Source: Blepharisma stoltei (lineage: Eukaryota; Ciliophora; Heterotrichea; Heterotrichida; Blepharismidae). Taken from it: a stretch of DNA of 64,000 nt. Below are positions 33,589 through 43,327 of this stretch, piece by piece. Location of the stretch: NCBI GenBank assembly GCA_914767885.1, contig CAJZBQ010000018.1, positions 1,332,921-1,396,920 of the forward strand. The letters are read 5' to 3'. The notes beneath the pieces are model-generated. The model was not told the DNA's origin. It saw only the letters and a list, made by a program, of their open reading frames with translations, and made no database searches. The position numbers and the translations under genes were made by a program. Position 1 is the stretch's first letter, and each line of letters starts with the position of its first letter.

Positions 33589-34226
33589 TTAAGAAGATCT
33601 GACAGAAATTTCAAGTCCATTAGTCAGACAAGATCTTAAGAAGTTTATATCTAATCTTCTCAGCTGGGTTTCAAAGCCTTGGTTAGGCCATGCAACTGGT
33701 CGTCCTCGTCGTACTCTTGCTAAAGCTTCATCAAAGCTTTCGTTGTATTTAGCCATGAAATAGGCGACCATAATAGAAGAGCTTCTAGAAATCCCAGCTG
33801 CACAGTGTACAAGGACTCTTTTTCCTCTTGTCATTTCTTGATGGATGAACTTTATAGCTCCTGGGATATGTATAGGGTGAGTTTCTTTTTGGCTTGTCTT
33901 TAGCCTGTCATATCCAAATCATTTAGGATTGGCTAAGGCTGTATCTTAATATGAAAAATCCAGCTATTATATATGTTGGCTATTTTATAAGTTCAGCCAA
34001 AAATAGGCTTGCAATATACAGTAATATTTTCCATTGGAAGATCATCGATTCTAATTGTGTAATAATTTATATCTGGATGCTTATTTCCAATAGTTGCATC
34101 AGAAATAACTGATACGATGCTGTTAATTCCTTTAGACATCACAAGGTCTCTATTGTTTGCAGCGATTATTCCGCTGAGGAATAGCCCAGGTTCAATTTCA
34201 TTCATAGCCAAAAGAAACGATGTCAT
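33589..34226 (-). CDS. Dual-specificity protein phosphatase
   Basis: Segments 34226-34017 and 33870-33589 give 163 aa, a minimal DSP catalytic domain. It begins NEIEPGLFLSGIIAANN, keeps the general-acid Asp loop (RIDDLPMENI), and has the signature HCAAGISRS (HCxxGxxRS with catalytic Cys and Arg), followed by the AYFMAKYNESFDEALARVRRGRP helix, here abbreviated. It dephosphorylates Ser/Thr/Tyr substrates, often kinases. A 146-bp IES lies between the Asp loop and the helix before the active site. Confidence 0.9.
33871..34016 (-). mobile_element. TA-flanked IES in DSP gene (146 bp)
   Basis: With one TA kept, coding reads ACT GTA CAT ATC CCA GGA, giving ENITVHIPGAIKFIHQEM, the normal DSP spacing. 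Unexcised, the frame hits a TAG in the insert and the domain would be split. Confidence 0.75.
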
Positions 34227-34401
34227 TTTATGTTTATAATTCAAATAAAAATTATACTATTTTTTGTTGATTTTTCTATATATCTGTTATCCCTATGCAG
34301 ATTCAATTAAATATTGCATAGCTATTTATTAATATTAAATCAAAAAATTGACTATAATTTCAATATGAAAAATACACACTTTCCATGGATAATTCTTATA
34401 A

Positions 34402-35916
34402 ATGGAGGCTGGTCTTGCTATCTGCTGTCTCTGTGGCTCCAATATGCCCCACAACCCTTCAGGAATGTGCTTAAACTGTTTGAAATCTAGAGTCGATATC
34501 ACTCAAGAAATCCAAAAAGAATGCACGGTCCATTTCTGCCGAAATTGTGGTCGCTATCTCAGACCACCATGGATGCATATTGAGCTGGAAAGCCAAGATA
34601 TGTTGCAGCTTTGCCTTAAAAAAATCAAAGGCCTCAACAAAGTCAAATTAATTGATGCAAATTTCCTTTACACAGAACCACACTCCAGGAGATTAAGGCT
34701 AAAATTAGCAGTTCAAAAAGAAGTCCATAGAGACACAACCTTAGAGCAGACCTTCCTAGTGGAATTTATCGTCCAAAATTTGCAATGTGACGACTGCCAA
34801 AGAAGCTTTACTCCTCACACTTGGATTGCCAAAGTTCAGGCCAGACAAAGAGTTACCCATCAGAGGACTTTTTATTATTTAGAACAATTACTATTAAAGC
34901 ATGGGCTAAATAATAAAGTCACAGCTGTGAAGCAGATTGATAAAGGCTTGGATTTTGAGTTTTTCAATAAAAGCCATGCAGGAAGGTTTATTGATTTTTT
35001 GCATAGCTATATCCCTATACAAGTAAAACAAAGCAAGTTTTTGGTGTCACATGATGCCAGCAATAACACATATAAATATAAATATACATATTTGGCTGAA
35101 ATTGCCCAAATTTGTAAGGATGATTTACTAGTGCTGCCGAAGGAGCACAACGCAGGAGGGGTTGGGCCGCTGGTGCTTTGTTATAAAGTGACGAATATCA
35201 TTCATGTGATTAATCCTTATACAATGAGAAGGATGGATATTCCTAATGAAAAGTTTTGGAAGCATCCGTTCACAGCTTTTGCGTCAAGCAGCCAGTTGTC
35301 AGAGTTTATAGTTCTTGATATAGAAGAAGAAAGAAATTATGGTAAAAATACAGAATCAATGGAAGTTGAGACGACTTCAAACAGCAATATTTCTTTCAAT
35401 AAATATATAAATAGAAAATTCAAACAAATTGAAGTCGAAGTTGCAAGAGCTGACCGTGTAGGTGTTCCAGGGAACTCTTTTCATGTTAAAACACATTTAG
35501 GACACATTTTAAGGGTCGGAGATAGCGTACTAGGATATGATTTGCAAGCAATGGTCTCTAATTCTGCAGAACAAGACTCGCTACCTAGAGATTTCCCTGA
35601 TGTGCTTCTAGTAAAGAAAATTTATCCAGACTTGAACAAGCCAAACAGAAAAAGACTTTTCAAGCTGAATAGAATGAATATAGAAGCAGAAAAAGAGCCA
35701 AACCACGAGGAATATGAAGAATTCCTTAATGAAGTTGAAGCTGATCCTGAAATAAGAGCAAATATCGTTTTATACAAAAATGAAGCTGCTAATCCAGAAG
35801 AAGCTAAAATTGATGATGATACCTTCCCAACTGTGCAGCTTGAAGAACTGATCAGCCATTTGACAATTCATGATAAAGCAGAAGAAAATGAAGAGGAAGA
35901 TGAAGATGAAGACTAA
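34402..35916 (+). CDS. NMD3: NMD3 60S ribosomal export adaptor
   Basis: 504 aa, intact. The N-terminal zinc-binding part has paired CxxC motifs (CCLCG, CLNCLKS, FCRNCGRYL, CDDCQRSF). The following region contains RQRVTHQRTFYYLEQLLL and the conserved FLVSHDASNNTYKYKYTY. The C-terminus is acidic (EENEEEDEDED). NMD3 binds late pre-60S subunits and links them to the exportin. No in-frame TGA and no insert; neighbours are on the opposite strand. Confidence 0.95.
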   Translation: MEAGLAICCLCGSNMPHNPSGMCLNCLKSRVDITQEIQKECTVHFCRNCGRYLRPPWMHIELESQDMLQLCLKKIKGLNKVKLIDANFLYTEPHSRRLRLKLAVQKEVHRDTTLEQTFLVEFIVQNLQCDDCQRSFTPHTWIAKVQARQRVTHQRTFYYLEQLLLKHGLNNKVTAVKQIDKGLDFEFFNKSHAGRFIDFLHSYIPIQVKQSKFLVSHDASNNTYKYKYTYLAEIAQICKDDLLVLPKEHNAGGVGPLVLCYKVTNIIHVINPYTMRRMDIPNEKFWKHPFTAFASSSQLSEFIVLDIEEERNYGKNTESMEVETTSNSNISFNKYINRKFKQIEVEVARADRVGVPGNSFHVKTHLGHILRVGDSVLGYDLQAMVSNSAEQDSLPRDFPDVLLVKKIYPDLNKPNRKRLFKLNRMNIEAEKEPNHEEYEEFLNEVEADPEIRANIVLYKNEAANPEEAKIDDDTFPTVQLEELISHLTIHDKAEENEEEDEDED

Positions 35917-36020
35917 TTTTTTAGTAATTATTTACAAAAAAAATGATCATAAATTATAAAACTGTATAAAAATTGCAGAAATGGCCGTGCATTTCAAATG
36001 CAATCTTAAATGTACTATAT

Positions 36021-38395
36021 TTACAGATGCTCTAATAACTTATCACCAGAAATGCATTTTGATTGTCTTCTCTGATTTATTGTTTTAAACGCCAGCATTT
36101 GAGTTTTAGTCATTTCATTCAGCTTTACTTTGTATTTCTCCAGTTCTTCTTTTTCTGAAGATTTTAGCTTGATTTTTTCACTTACTACAAAACCGGAAAA
36201 TCCCTATTTTTAGTCCAAAAACCCACCTCCGAGCGAGCGAAAAAAATTTTTTTTGATATATAAACTTTTTGATGAAAAAAAATTGATATATAAATGATTA
36301 TTAGATATAATGAAATCTCTAGCTAATTCTGCTTAATTTTAATCAAATTGCATTTTAAAACATAAATTTTACAAATTTAATTAATTTTAATTTATGAAAA
36401 AATTTACGATAAAATTTATATATAATTTTAAAAAAAAAATTAACCCCCTTCGTGAACGAACAAAATTTTTTGTTCGCCCACAGAGGGGGGAGTTAAGTCT
36501 TCTTGGTTCATTTTTCTAAATTTCCTAATTCCCACCCTGCTATATATATATTTTGATGTTAAATAATGATTATTACAATGAAATCTTAGAATTTAAACTG
36601 CTTTCTCACATGCCATAATTATTAATTCCACACTTATATTAAAAATTATGAAGTCTCGAGAATTTAGACAGTTGAATCATAAAGCACAAATATTTTAACG
36701 GGATTAAGTAAAAATTCACTATCTTGCTTAAATTCTTTTAATAAAGATTTATTTAAGTTGCTTTCTTTTGTACAATTGTCAATAATATAATCATAACTTT
36801 TATTTACATCATACAAGGATTTATTATTTCTTGGTAAAAAATTGTATCTAATTTCACTTGTACTTCTAGTGTCCTTTTGTAAGGCTTTACTTAATTTATT
36901 TAGCCCTAGAGAGTGGAAAATTTTATGAATTGGCAGAGAAGCTTCTCTGTGGTATTTTTTGGTTTTTTTACTTTTATGAGATATTTCGGTCCTTTGTGGA
37001 AGTTTTCTATATTTAATAACAGATTCTTTAGAAACCTGTAAAGAGCAGTAATCAGAAAAAGCTAAATTTGTAGCGGGCATAGTTTTGGGTTCAAGATTGC
37101 TTACTCCCCTCTCCTTGCTAACGAGTAAGATCTTATTGACAGTTATTTATAGAAACTTTTCCTCAAATTGGACTTTTGGTCGTAACTTTTTCCTAATGTG
37201 ACATTTCCTAGGCAAAAGACAGATAAAATTCTATAGCGTCTGAACCGCTATAGCTTGCCTTGGCGAGGGTTCTCCGCAGCAACTTGGAGCACCTAAAGGT
37301 GACAAGTCAACTCCAAGTTTACAAAAGTGTGTCCTTTTGCAAGGATTTGCCAACTTGGAGTTGATTTGTGTCACCTTTAGGTGGCTTGTCAGAGCTCCAA
37401 GTTGTTGCGGAGAGCCCTCGCCAAGGCAAGCTATAGCGTTCATAGGCTATATTGGTAAGCATCCATTTTTGTGAGGAAACCCTTACAAAAAAGGCGTTTT
37501 TACCCACTGTCAAACCATGCATATCAAATTTTTCCCGATGAAAAAAAAATTCGGCTAAGAGTGCCAGAGAAAATGCCATACTACCAAAATACTCCAATCA
37601 AATAGCACGGTGTAGATTTTTGTTTGGTAAAGTGCAGATTTAATTTTTTTCGGATTCTAAGGCATCTAAAATTTGAAAGAAGAATCTAAATTAATTTATA
37701 AAATTATTTTAGGAGTATTCTACCTATATTTATAGAATTAGCAAGAGATTAAATAACAGAAATCATTAAGCATAAATCATATTATTCAAATTTATAAAAA
37801 TATGCTTTCTAATAATCTATTTTCCCAAAAATAGGAATTTATCTAATGTTTTTGTTTGCTCATCAAGTAAGGGAGTTATGCTTTGGTCTTCGAATCCTTG
37901 TATATAGAACTTTTTCTTTTTTAAGTCTCCAGATCGATAGTTAATTAATTCTTTATATGATTCTGTATTTTTCATTTCTTTTAGCATATCGTCATTATCT
38001 TGGTAAGTTTCTTTAAATCTTAACTTTGGCCTTCGGATTTTTTCTTCTTTCGTTTTATTACGAACTATATATTCGTTTGAAGATTCAGCTTCATCAAAAT
38101 TTTCTATCTTTGGATATGGAGTGAATGCAGTGCTAATTGTTTCTTTAATTGAGACGAGGACTTCTGGCTTGAATCATATATGGTTGCTATCTCTTTGGAT
38201 TTGGGATTTGGAAGCTGAAAAATTTATTGGAGAAGATCTCTTAAAATCACTGAAAATAGGTGTTTTTTGGGTTTGAGATGGAGTTGGAGAAGGTTTTTCA
38301 TTGAATTTTTTGTCTAAACGGTTAAGATCAATATTGCATTTGTCGAATAATTGTTTAAAGACAGGGTTGATATTTAAGACTTGGCTTTTATCCAT
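36021..38395 (-). CDS. Tandem-family protein copy 1 (unknown function), interrupted by three inserts
   Basis: Segments 38395-37832, 37101-36705, 36540-36493 and 36181-36021 sum to 1,170 nt (389 aa). Family features, shared with the two next genes: an N-terminal NINPVFKQL box, FKPEVLVSIKET, a SLGLNKLSKALQKDT block, NKSYDYIIDNC and a Lys/Glu-rich end. It is predicted soluble and partly helical; no known domain. The second junction is ambiguous by 9 bp (both in frame). The paralogues guide the joins, so the model is plausible but hand-built. Confidence 0.65.
36185..36495. mobile_element. Decayed TNA-MITE in copy 1
   Basis: Right end intact (GGGGGGAG then TTA at 36493-36495, with a TTTTGTTCGCC hairpin arm). 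The left inverted repeat is mostly lost, but TTA at 36182-36184 remains. Internal sequence matches the other copies with many changes. Removal gives GAC TTA AGT GAA, in frame with the paralogues. Confidence 0.75.
36541..36704 (-). mobile_element. TA-flanked IES in copy 1 (about 164 bp)
   Basis: Contains an in-frame TAA right after the conserved EFKQDSEFLL block. Removing between TA pairs rejoins ...FLL with SRVGIRKF, matching ASRSISPEKM of copy 2. The alternative left border gives 155 bp. Confidence 0.6.
37102..37831 (-). mobile_element. Composite insert in copy 1 (about 730 bp)
   Basis: Carries stops in all useful frames and hosts a GC-rich palindrome (37232-37451). With one TA kept it links DKFL to SNLEPKTMPATNLAFSDY, in frame and consistent with the paralogue spacing. 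Borders are the least certain of the large inserts. Confidence 0.55.
37232..37451. repeat. GC-rich palindromic element A (220 bp)
   Basis: Near-perfect inverted repeat with TATAG termini, a second inner TATAGC about 17 bp inside each end, and arms with GGTGACAAGTCAACTCC facing its complement. Short central spacer. Related in sequence to 53151-53387. Confidence 0.85.
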
Positions 38396-38575
38396 TATTA
38401 AAATCGTTTTATTAAAATGTCCCTTTTATTCTATGCTTTCCAATGCAAACGTACACAAAATATTCTTTATCAATTTATTAACAGCAAATTTATATTGCAT
38501 AATAAGTTTATTTTGTATAAATTTTTTTTATGGATTTCCCATCTTGGAATTCATATAAAAACATCTCAAAGGAGT

Positions 38576-40261
38576 TTAAATATTTTGAGCATTACTAATG
38601 CATATTGTAGGCTTTGGCCTTTTATTTGCAGTTTTTTTATTGCGCCTGCAATATTTCGTTAATTTTTTCTGATTATTTCCTCCAATGATCATCATTTGTT
38701 TATAACATTCTTCATCACTCATCTTGTTCATCATCATTGTTTCTTTTTCTTGTCTGCTTAATCTCATTTTTTCAGGGGAAATGCTTCTTGAAGCATACTT
38801 ATAACCATAAAGTAACGCATCACCGTCCTTTTTAAATTCAATTGCTAGTGATCTATTTAATGCATGCTCTTTATTGCAAGCATTCATAATATAATCAAAG
38901 CTTTTATTAATCTCTGAGTGATTTTTTTCATTTATTGATGGTAAATGATTAAGCTTAATCAAGCTTTTGCTTCTTTTAACGTTATCGAATTTTTTTTCTG
39001 TTGTGTCTGTTAGTAGCGTTTTACTTAGCTTTAATAGTCCGAAAGAATTTAAAGTCTCGTGAATTTGAGGGTTTAAAATATTAATGGTAGAAGATTTTGT
39101 GTAATTTTTCGAATTTTCAACAATATTTTCTAATTTTGAGGTTTCAAAATTTACGCTTTTTTGAGTGTCAGATAAAATTGATTGTCTTCGATTTACATTT
39201 GCTTCTTTTTTCATCCGTAAAGACCATAAGTCAGAAACAGAAATCTTAGATGATTTTTTGGCAATATTTGATATGGAGTCCAGACCGATTATATTTTTTG
39301 GTTTATTTGTGGGAAAATTAGGATTGGGAGTTTCGGTTTCAATTCCTTGGGTAATCCGACGTTTTTTTGTGAAATCACCTGTTTTATAACGAGTTATCTC
39401 CTGATATGTTTCAGTTTCTTTAATTTCTTTAAGTGTTTCTTCTTTCAACCTGGCAGAAACATCTTTAATTTTGTTTTCTAGTTTGTCTGGCTGTGGAAGA
39501 ATTTCACATTTGTCGTCTTCTGATGATTGGGAGCTATAATTATAAATTTCCATCGATTTTGTTGAATAAATCGCAAGGGTATCTTGAATTGTTTCTTTCA
39601 TTGAAACTAGCGTTTCTGGTTTAAATTGAATAGTATTTTGGTCACTATTTGCTTTCCTGTGCAGAAAAGAATTAGATTTTTCAGATTTTAACTCCCCCAC
39701 CATCCTTTATCGAACGATTGACTGTAAAAATTCCTAAAAAATTGGGAAAATTAACCCCCATCCTTGATCGAACGATTTTCATATAATGCAAATTTTTTTA
39801 TATATATAAAAATATATTAGTTATCAAAAGCTTGGGAGATGTGCCTAATGAAGTTGTTGTCAGAGGCTTTGAGACAACAGAAAGCTACGGAATCAACCAT
39901 TCGAAGTGCTTTAGTCATCAACCTGGGCTTAAAAACTCAATAATCTAAAAAATAGAGATTCTTAAAAATTTAAAATTTTAATTCAATAAGAAACAAATTA
40001 AAATTTATCCATTGAAAGGGGTAACCAAAAAAATCAAAATATTAAAAATTTGTACCCATCCTTGATCGAACGATGAACGATGGCGAGACGTTCGATCAAG
40101 GATGGGGGGAGTAAGTAAAAATTGGGGTTCTTTTTTAATGGCGCTTGCTCCGGAGGACTCGATATTGGATCTCAACTTTTTCTTTCAAACATTATAGGGG
40201 AAAGTCCACATTCTTCCAAAAGCGGCTTAAATGCTGGATTTATGTCTAATTTATTGTACAT
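38576..40261 (-). CDS. Tandem-family protein copy 2 (unknown function)
   Basis: Segments 40261-40112 and 39688-38576 join to 420 aa. The first 50 residues (MYNKLDINPAFKPLLEECG) match the start of copy 1. Then come FKPETLVSMKET, SDLWSLRMKKEA, FGLLKLSKTLL and NKSFDYIMNACNKEHALNRSL. It is the most complete copy. A 423-bp MITE-type IES with TAA duplication separates exon-like parts. Rich in Lys, Ser and Glu; no known domain. Confidence 0.75.
39692..40114. mobile_element. TNA-MITE subfamily B in copy 2 (423 bp)
   Basis: CTCCCCC...GGGGGGAG ends with TAA duplications at 39689-39691 and 40112-40114. The inverted repeats carry CCATCCTTGATCGAACGA, written on the left with one extra T, instead of CCGTGAGTGAAC. 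Precise removal joins NPNFYL to KSEKSNSF in frame and attaches the family N-terminus. Confidence 0.85.
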
Positions 40262-40299
40262 TGTAATTTAATTTTAGATTATTAAATGAGCCATCATAA

Positions 40300-41046
40300 T
40301 TATAGCTTTTTTCTTGAATCCCTCGTTCCTTTGAAAAGGACCGATTTTTGCCTTAAATTTTCTCTTTTAAACATATGGCTATCTGTAATTTCATTAACTT
40401 TTAGCTGATATTTTTTCATTTCTTCTATTTCTGATTCTTTTAGTCCTTGCTTCCCTGAAGACGCTTTCCTTATAATACACTGGTATTTATTCATAATATT
40501 TTTACTGTCTTTTATGAAGCTTGAGCTTAAGCTTCTATTAAGCTCATTTTCGTGCTCACATGTATCTATAATATATTCAAAACTTTGGTTGAAATTTATA
40601 GATTTTCTTTTATTAATTGCAGGTTTCCTAGGTTTTAGCTGACTGAAACTTCGGCCTTCCCAGGTATTTTTTAAGCATTTGCTTAATTTTGATAATCCTT
40701 GGTCTTTGAGGATTGTAAGTACTGATGGCTTGGAAGCGTTTTTCTTGAGGTAGGCTTGCTCTTGTTCTGCAGCTCGAAAAAATTTTTCGATTTCGCAGAG
40801 GTTTAGTTCATGAATTTGGGGGATTGTGGGTATATTGGTCAATTTGGCTCTTTTAGCAGCTGCTTCTTTTTTCATTTTTCAGGATCATAGGTCAGAGTAG
40901 CATATTTTGGTAGATCTTGATTGAAGAAGACGCGTAACTAAATCAAAGTTAATAGTGCTTCTAGAGCCAAGGCTGCTTTTGGTTTGGCGAGGATTTTTAT
41001 CACTGGTACTGATAAAAGATTTATTTTTGATTAAGGATTCTTTCAT
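40300..41046 (-). CDS. Tandem-family protein copy 3 (unknown function, start uncertain)
   Basis: 248 aa from the ATG at 41046, with CYSDLWSWKMKKEA, DQGLSKLSKCLKNT and NQSFEYIIDTCEHENELNRSL matching copies 1 and 2. The frame stays open upstream of this ATG to about 41098 (reading ...RFHWNMKES, comparable to FKPETLVSMKET), so the real start may lie further up behind an unseen insert. The usual N-terminal INPxFK box was not found. It may therefore be incomplete. Confidence 0.6.
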
Positions 41047-41654
41047 ATTTCAATGAAATCTACTCTGAGTAAAAGAAATTTTGTAGTTTTTGACAATTAA
41101 TATAGAGATTATTTTAAAACTGATTTAACATATTTACATAATTGTTTATTTTTTTCTAGCTGATAAGCTTGGAAGACTTTATATTTTAAATTATAGTCAA
41201 ATTGACAATGATTAGCAATAATTACGTCATCTTAATTAAATATTGTCTGTAATAGAGTTAACAAAGCAAATAAGATGAGCCGATTAGCATTCATTATTGC
41301 ACAAAACTGGCAATTCTTTTTAGTTAAGCAGTTTGCAGTTTGCAGTGTCAAAGTATTATAAGATATTAGCTTAACTTATAGCTAAAGTAGCCAAGCCTTC
41401 AATATTGTGCTTTTGAATGAATCCATTAAAAATTAAAATAAGAATAATTAAGTTATTAAATTTTATAAATTAATAATAAGTATTTGGCTAATATAAGATA
41501 ATTAATTATCTCAAATATCTTATAATTTATATAAATTTAAGCTATTTAAATCTCAAGAGCAATCTCCATAATGATATTAACTTTTCAGAGTTTGCATTTA
41601 TTTATTATAATATCAAAACGCATTACATCAAAAAATAAAAGCAAAGAGCTTAAA
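41047..41654. other. Spacer between tandem family and TIR element
   Basis: About 600 bp, AT-rich. Apart from a short open continuation of copy 3 at its left edge, no gene, RNA or repeat was recognised. Confidence 0.4.
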
Positions 41655-41660
41655 GATATA

Positions 41661-43251
41661 TGGTCAAGCATAGGTCGCAACCCTACACCCCCACCACCTA
41701 AAAAATGGTACCCCCACCCCCCCTAAAAAATGGCACCCCACCCCCACCCCCCTTAATATAGCATAAATATATGACAAATGCCAATTTAGAGCAGACGTAA
41801 TAAATAAATTATTGTTTTAAATATTCAAAATTACTGATTTATACAATATCCACATAGCGTAGCACAATCGATTAAGGAGTAGGTGGAATGAGGTGAGAAT
41901 TTCCTATAACTACTAAGCACACCACATATGAAAATTTGTTAACAAGTTAATAATGATCTTTGGTATTAATTAGTAGTATATCCTGCATATATTTATGAAC
42001 TTTTTTGAACAATGGCTAAAGAGTCCAATTAGAGATCAAAAGTAAAATTGACAATAGCAAATACTATTTTTATTACCACTATTGAATCTTGTTACTAATT
42101 CAGTCCTGCAATCCTTGTACAATTGTCATTAGATTAGCTTTAATTTATGAATCAATAAATTTAAAGCAAGTTATTGTATTGTGCTAATTTAATAATTAAT
42201 GCCATTATCTATATCTTTGGCATTATATTTATAAATATAAAAAACAAATTTAATATATTTTCTAATTAATTGCTAACCAATTTAAATTTATTTAAAAAAA
42301 AAAAATTAAGCTTTATGGATTTTAGTAATTATAGTGATGAGCAGCTAAGACAGATGCTGAGAGACTTGGAAGAAGACAACGATACCATGCAAAGTGAAAG
42401 CAAACTCATCGAAAGTTATGGAAGTTATGAAGACTATGAAGATTATGAATATTACGGAGGCTATGAAGATTATGAGGATTATGAATTTGGTGGTGGAGGA
42501 GATTATGAAGTTGAAGAGGGATTAGGATCTGGAGTTGAAGATGAAGATGAAGTCGAAGATCATGAAGGTGTATGCTCAAGTACTGTAGATGAGGATGTTA
42601 CTACCATCTGTGGTGAACTTGAATGCATAGAAGCCCGCGAAAAAGGAGCAGATTTGAATTTTGGCAGGTGAAATGGAAAATTCGAAAATGAAGCAGTTAG
42701 AGAAACTAAGACTGTAATTGAATCAAGGATAAGAAAAAATGTATGGCATAATTATAGAGCCAGAATTGAGACAGAAGTGAGAACGACAGCGAGACTTTTT
42801 GTTGCTTTAAGTGAAGGAAAAGACACCTTAGAGGCGAATCCATACATCTGTAATTTTGAATTTATTAGATGATTACTTGTGTTTGTTTGAATCTTTCTAG
42901 AAGCTCATATTTGAATTCAATTTTTAAGTTTGGAGATTTTTTGAGTGAATTGTGATTTTTGTGATAGAAGAAAAGGTTGATTAAAAGCAAGTGAAGTGCG
43001 GATTTACCGCTTTAAAGGATAAATAAAATAAATAAATAAATTTATTAATTAATCATAAATATAAAATAATTTATGGACTTAATTTAACAATATAGTGTTT
43101 TAATTGGCTTATATTTAATTTATTCTGCTTGTTTCCTATCAATTACTTCTATAGAATAAACCCGAGAGAGGGGGGGTGGGGTGCCATCTGTGAAAGGGGG
43201 GGTGGGGGTACCATTTTTAGGGAGTGTCTGGTTGCTACCTATGCTTGACCA
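41661..43251. mobile_element. 1.59-kb TIR element with one ORF and 6-bp duplication
   Basis: Ends TGGTCAAGCATAGGT and its complement; inside them, both arms carry C-rich (left) or G-rich (right) blocks around AAAATGGTACCCCCACCCC. The 6-bp GATATA occurs directly outside both ends (41655-41660 and 43252-43257). Between the arms lies an ORF (42315-43022) and AT-rich flanks. Six-base duplications do not single out a transposon superfamily. Confidence 0.8.
42315..43022 (+). CDS. ORF carried by the TIR element, unknown
   Basis: 235 aa with seven TGA Trp. The N-terminal half is strongly acidic with repeated YEDYEDYE units and Gly-rich breaks. The middle (RETKTVIESRIRKNVWHNYRARIETE) looks helical. 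The C-terminus is hydrophobic and Trp-rich (WLLVFVWIFLEAHIWIQFL), perhaps one membrane helix, perhaps non-coding read-through. No DDE/D transposase or zinc-finger motif is seen. It could be a cargo or regulatory protein of the element, or a captured gene fragment. Confidence 0.5.
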
Positions 43252-43327
43252 GATATACATTTAAATCATAACATTTAAAAATTAGCACAAACTCAAATCA
43301 GAGCTAAAATAATTTTAACGTTAAAAC

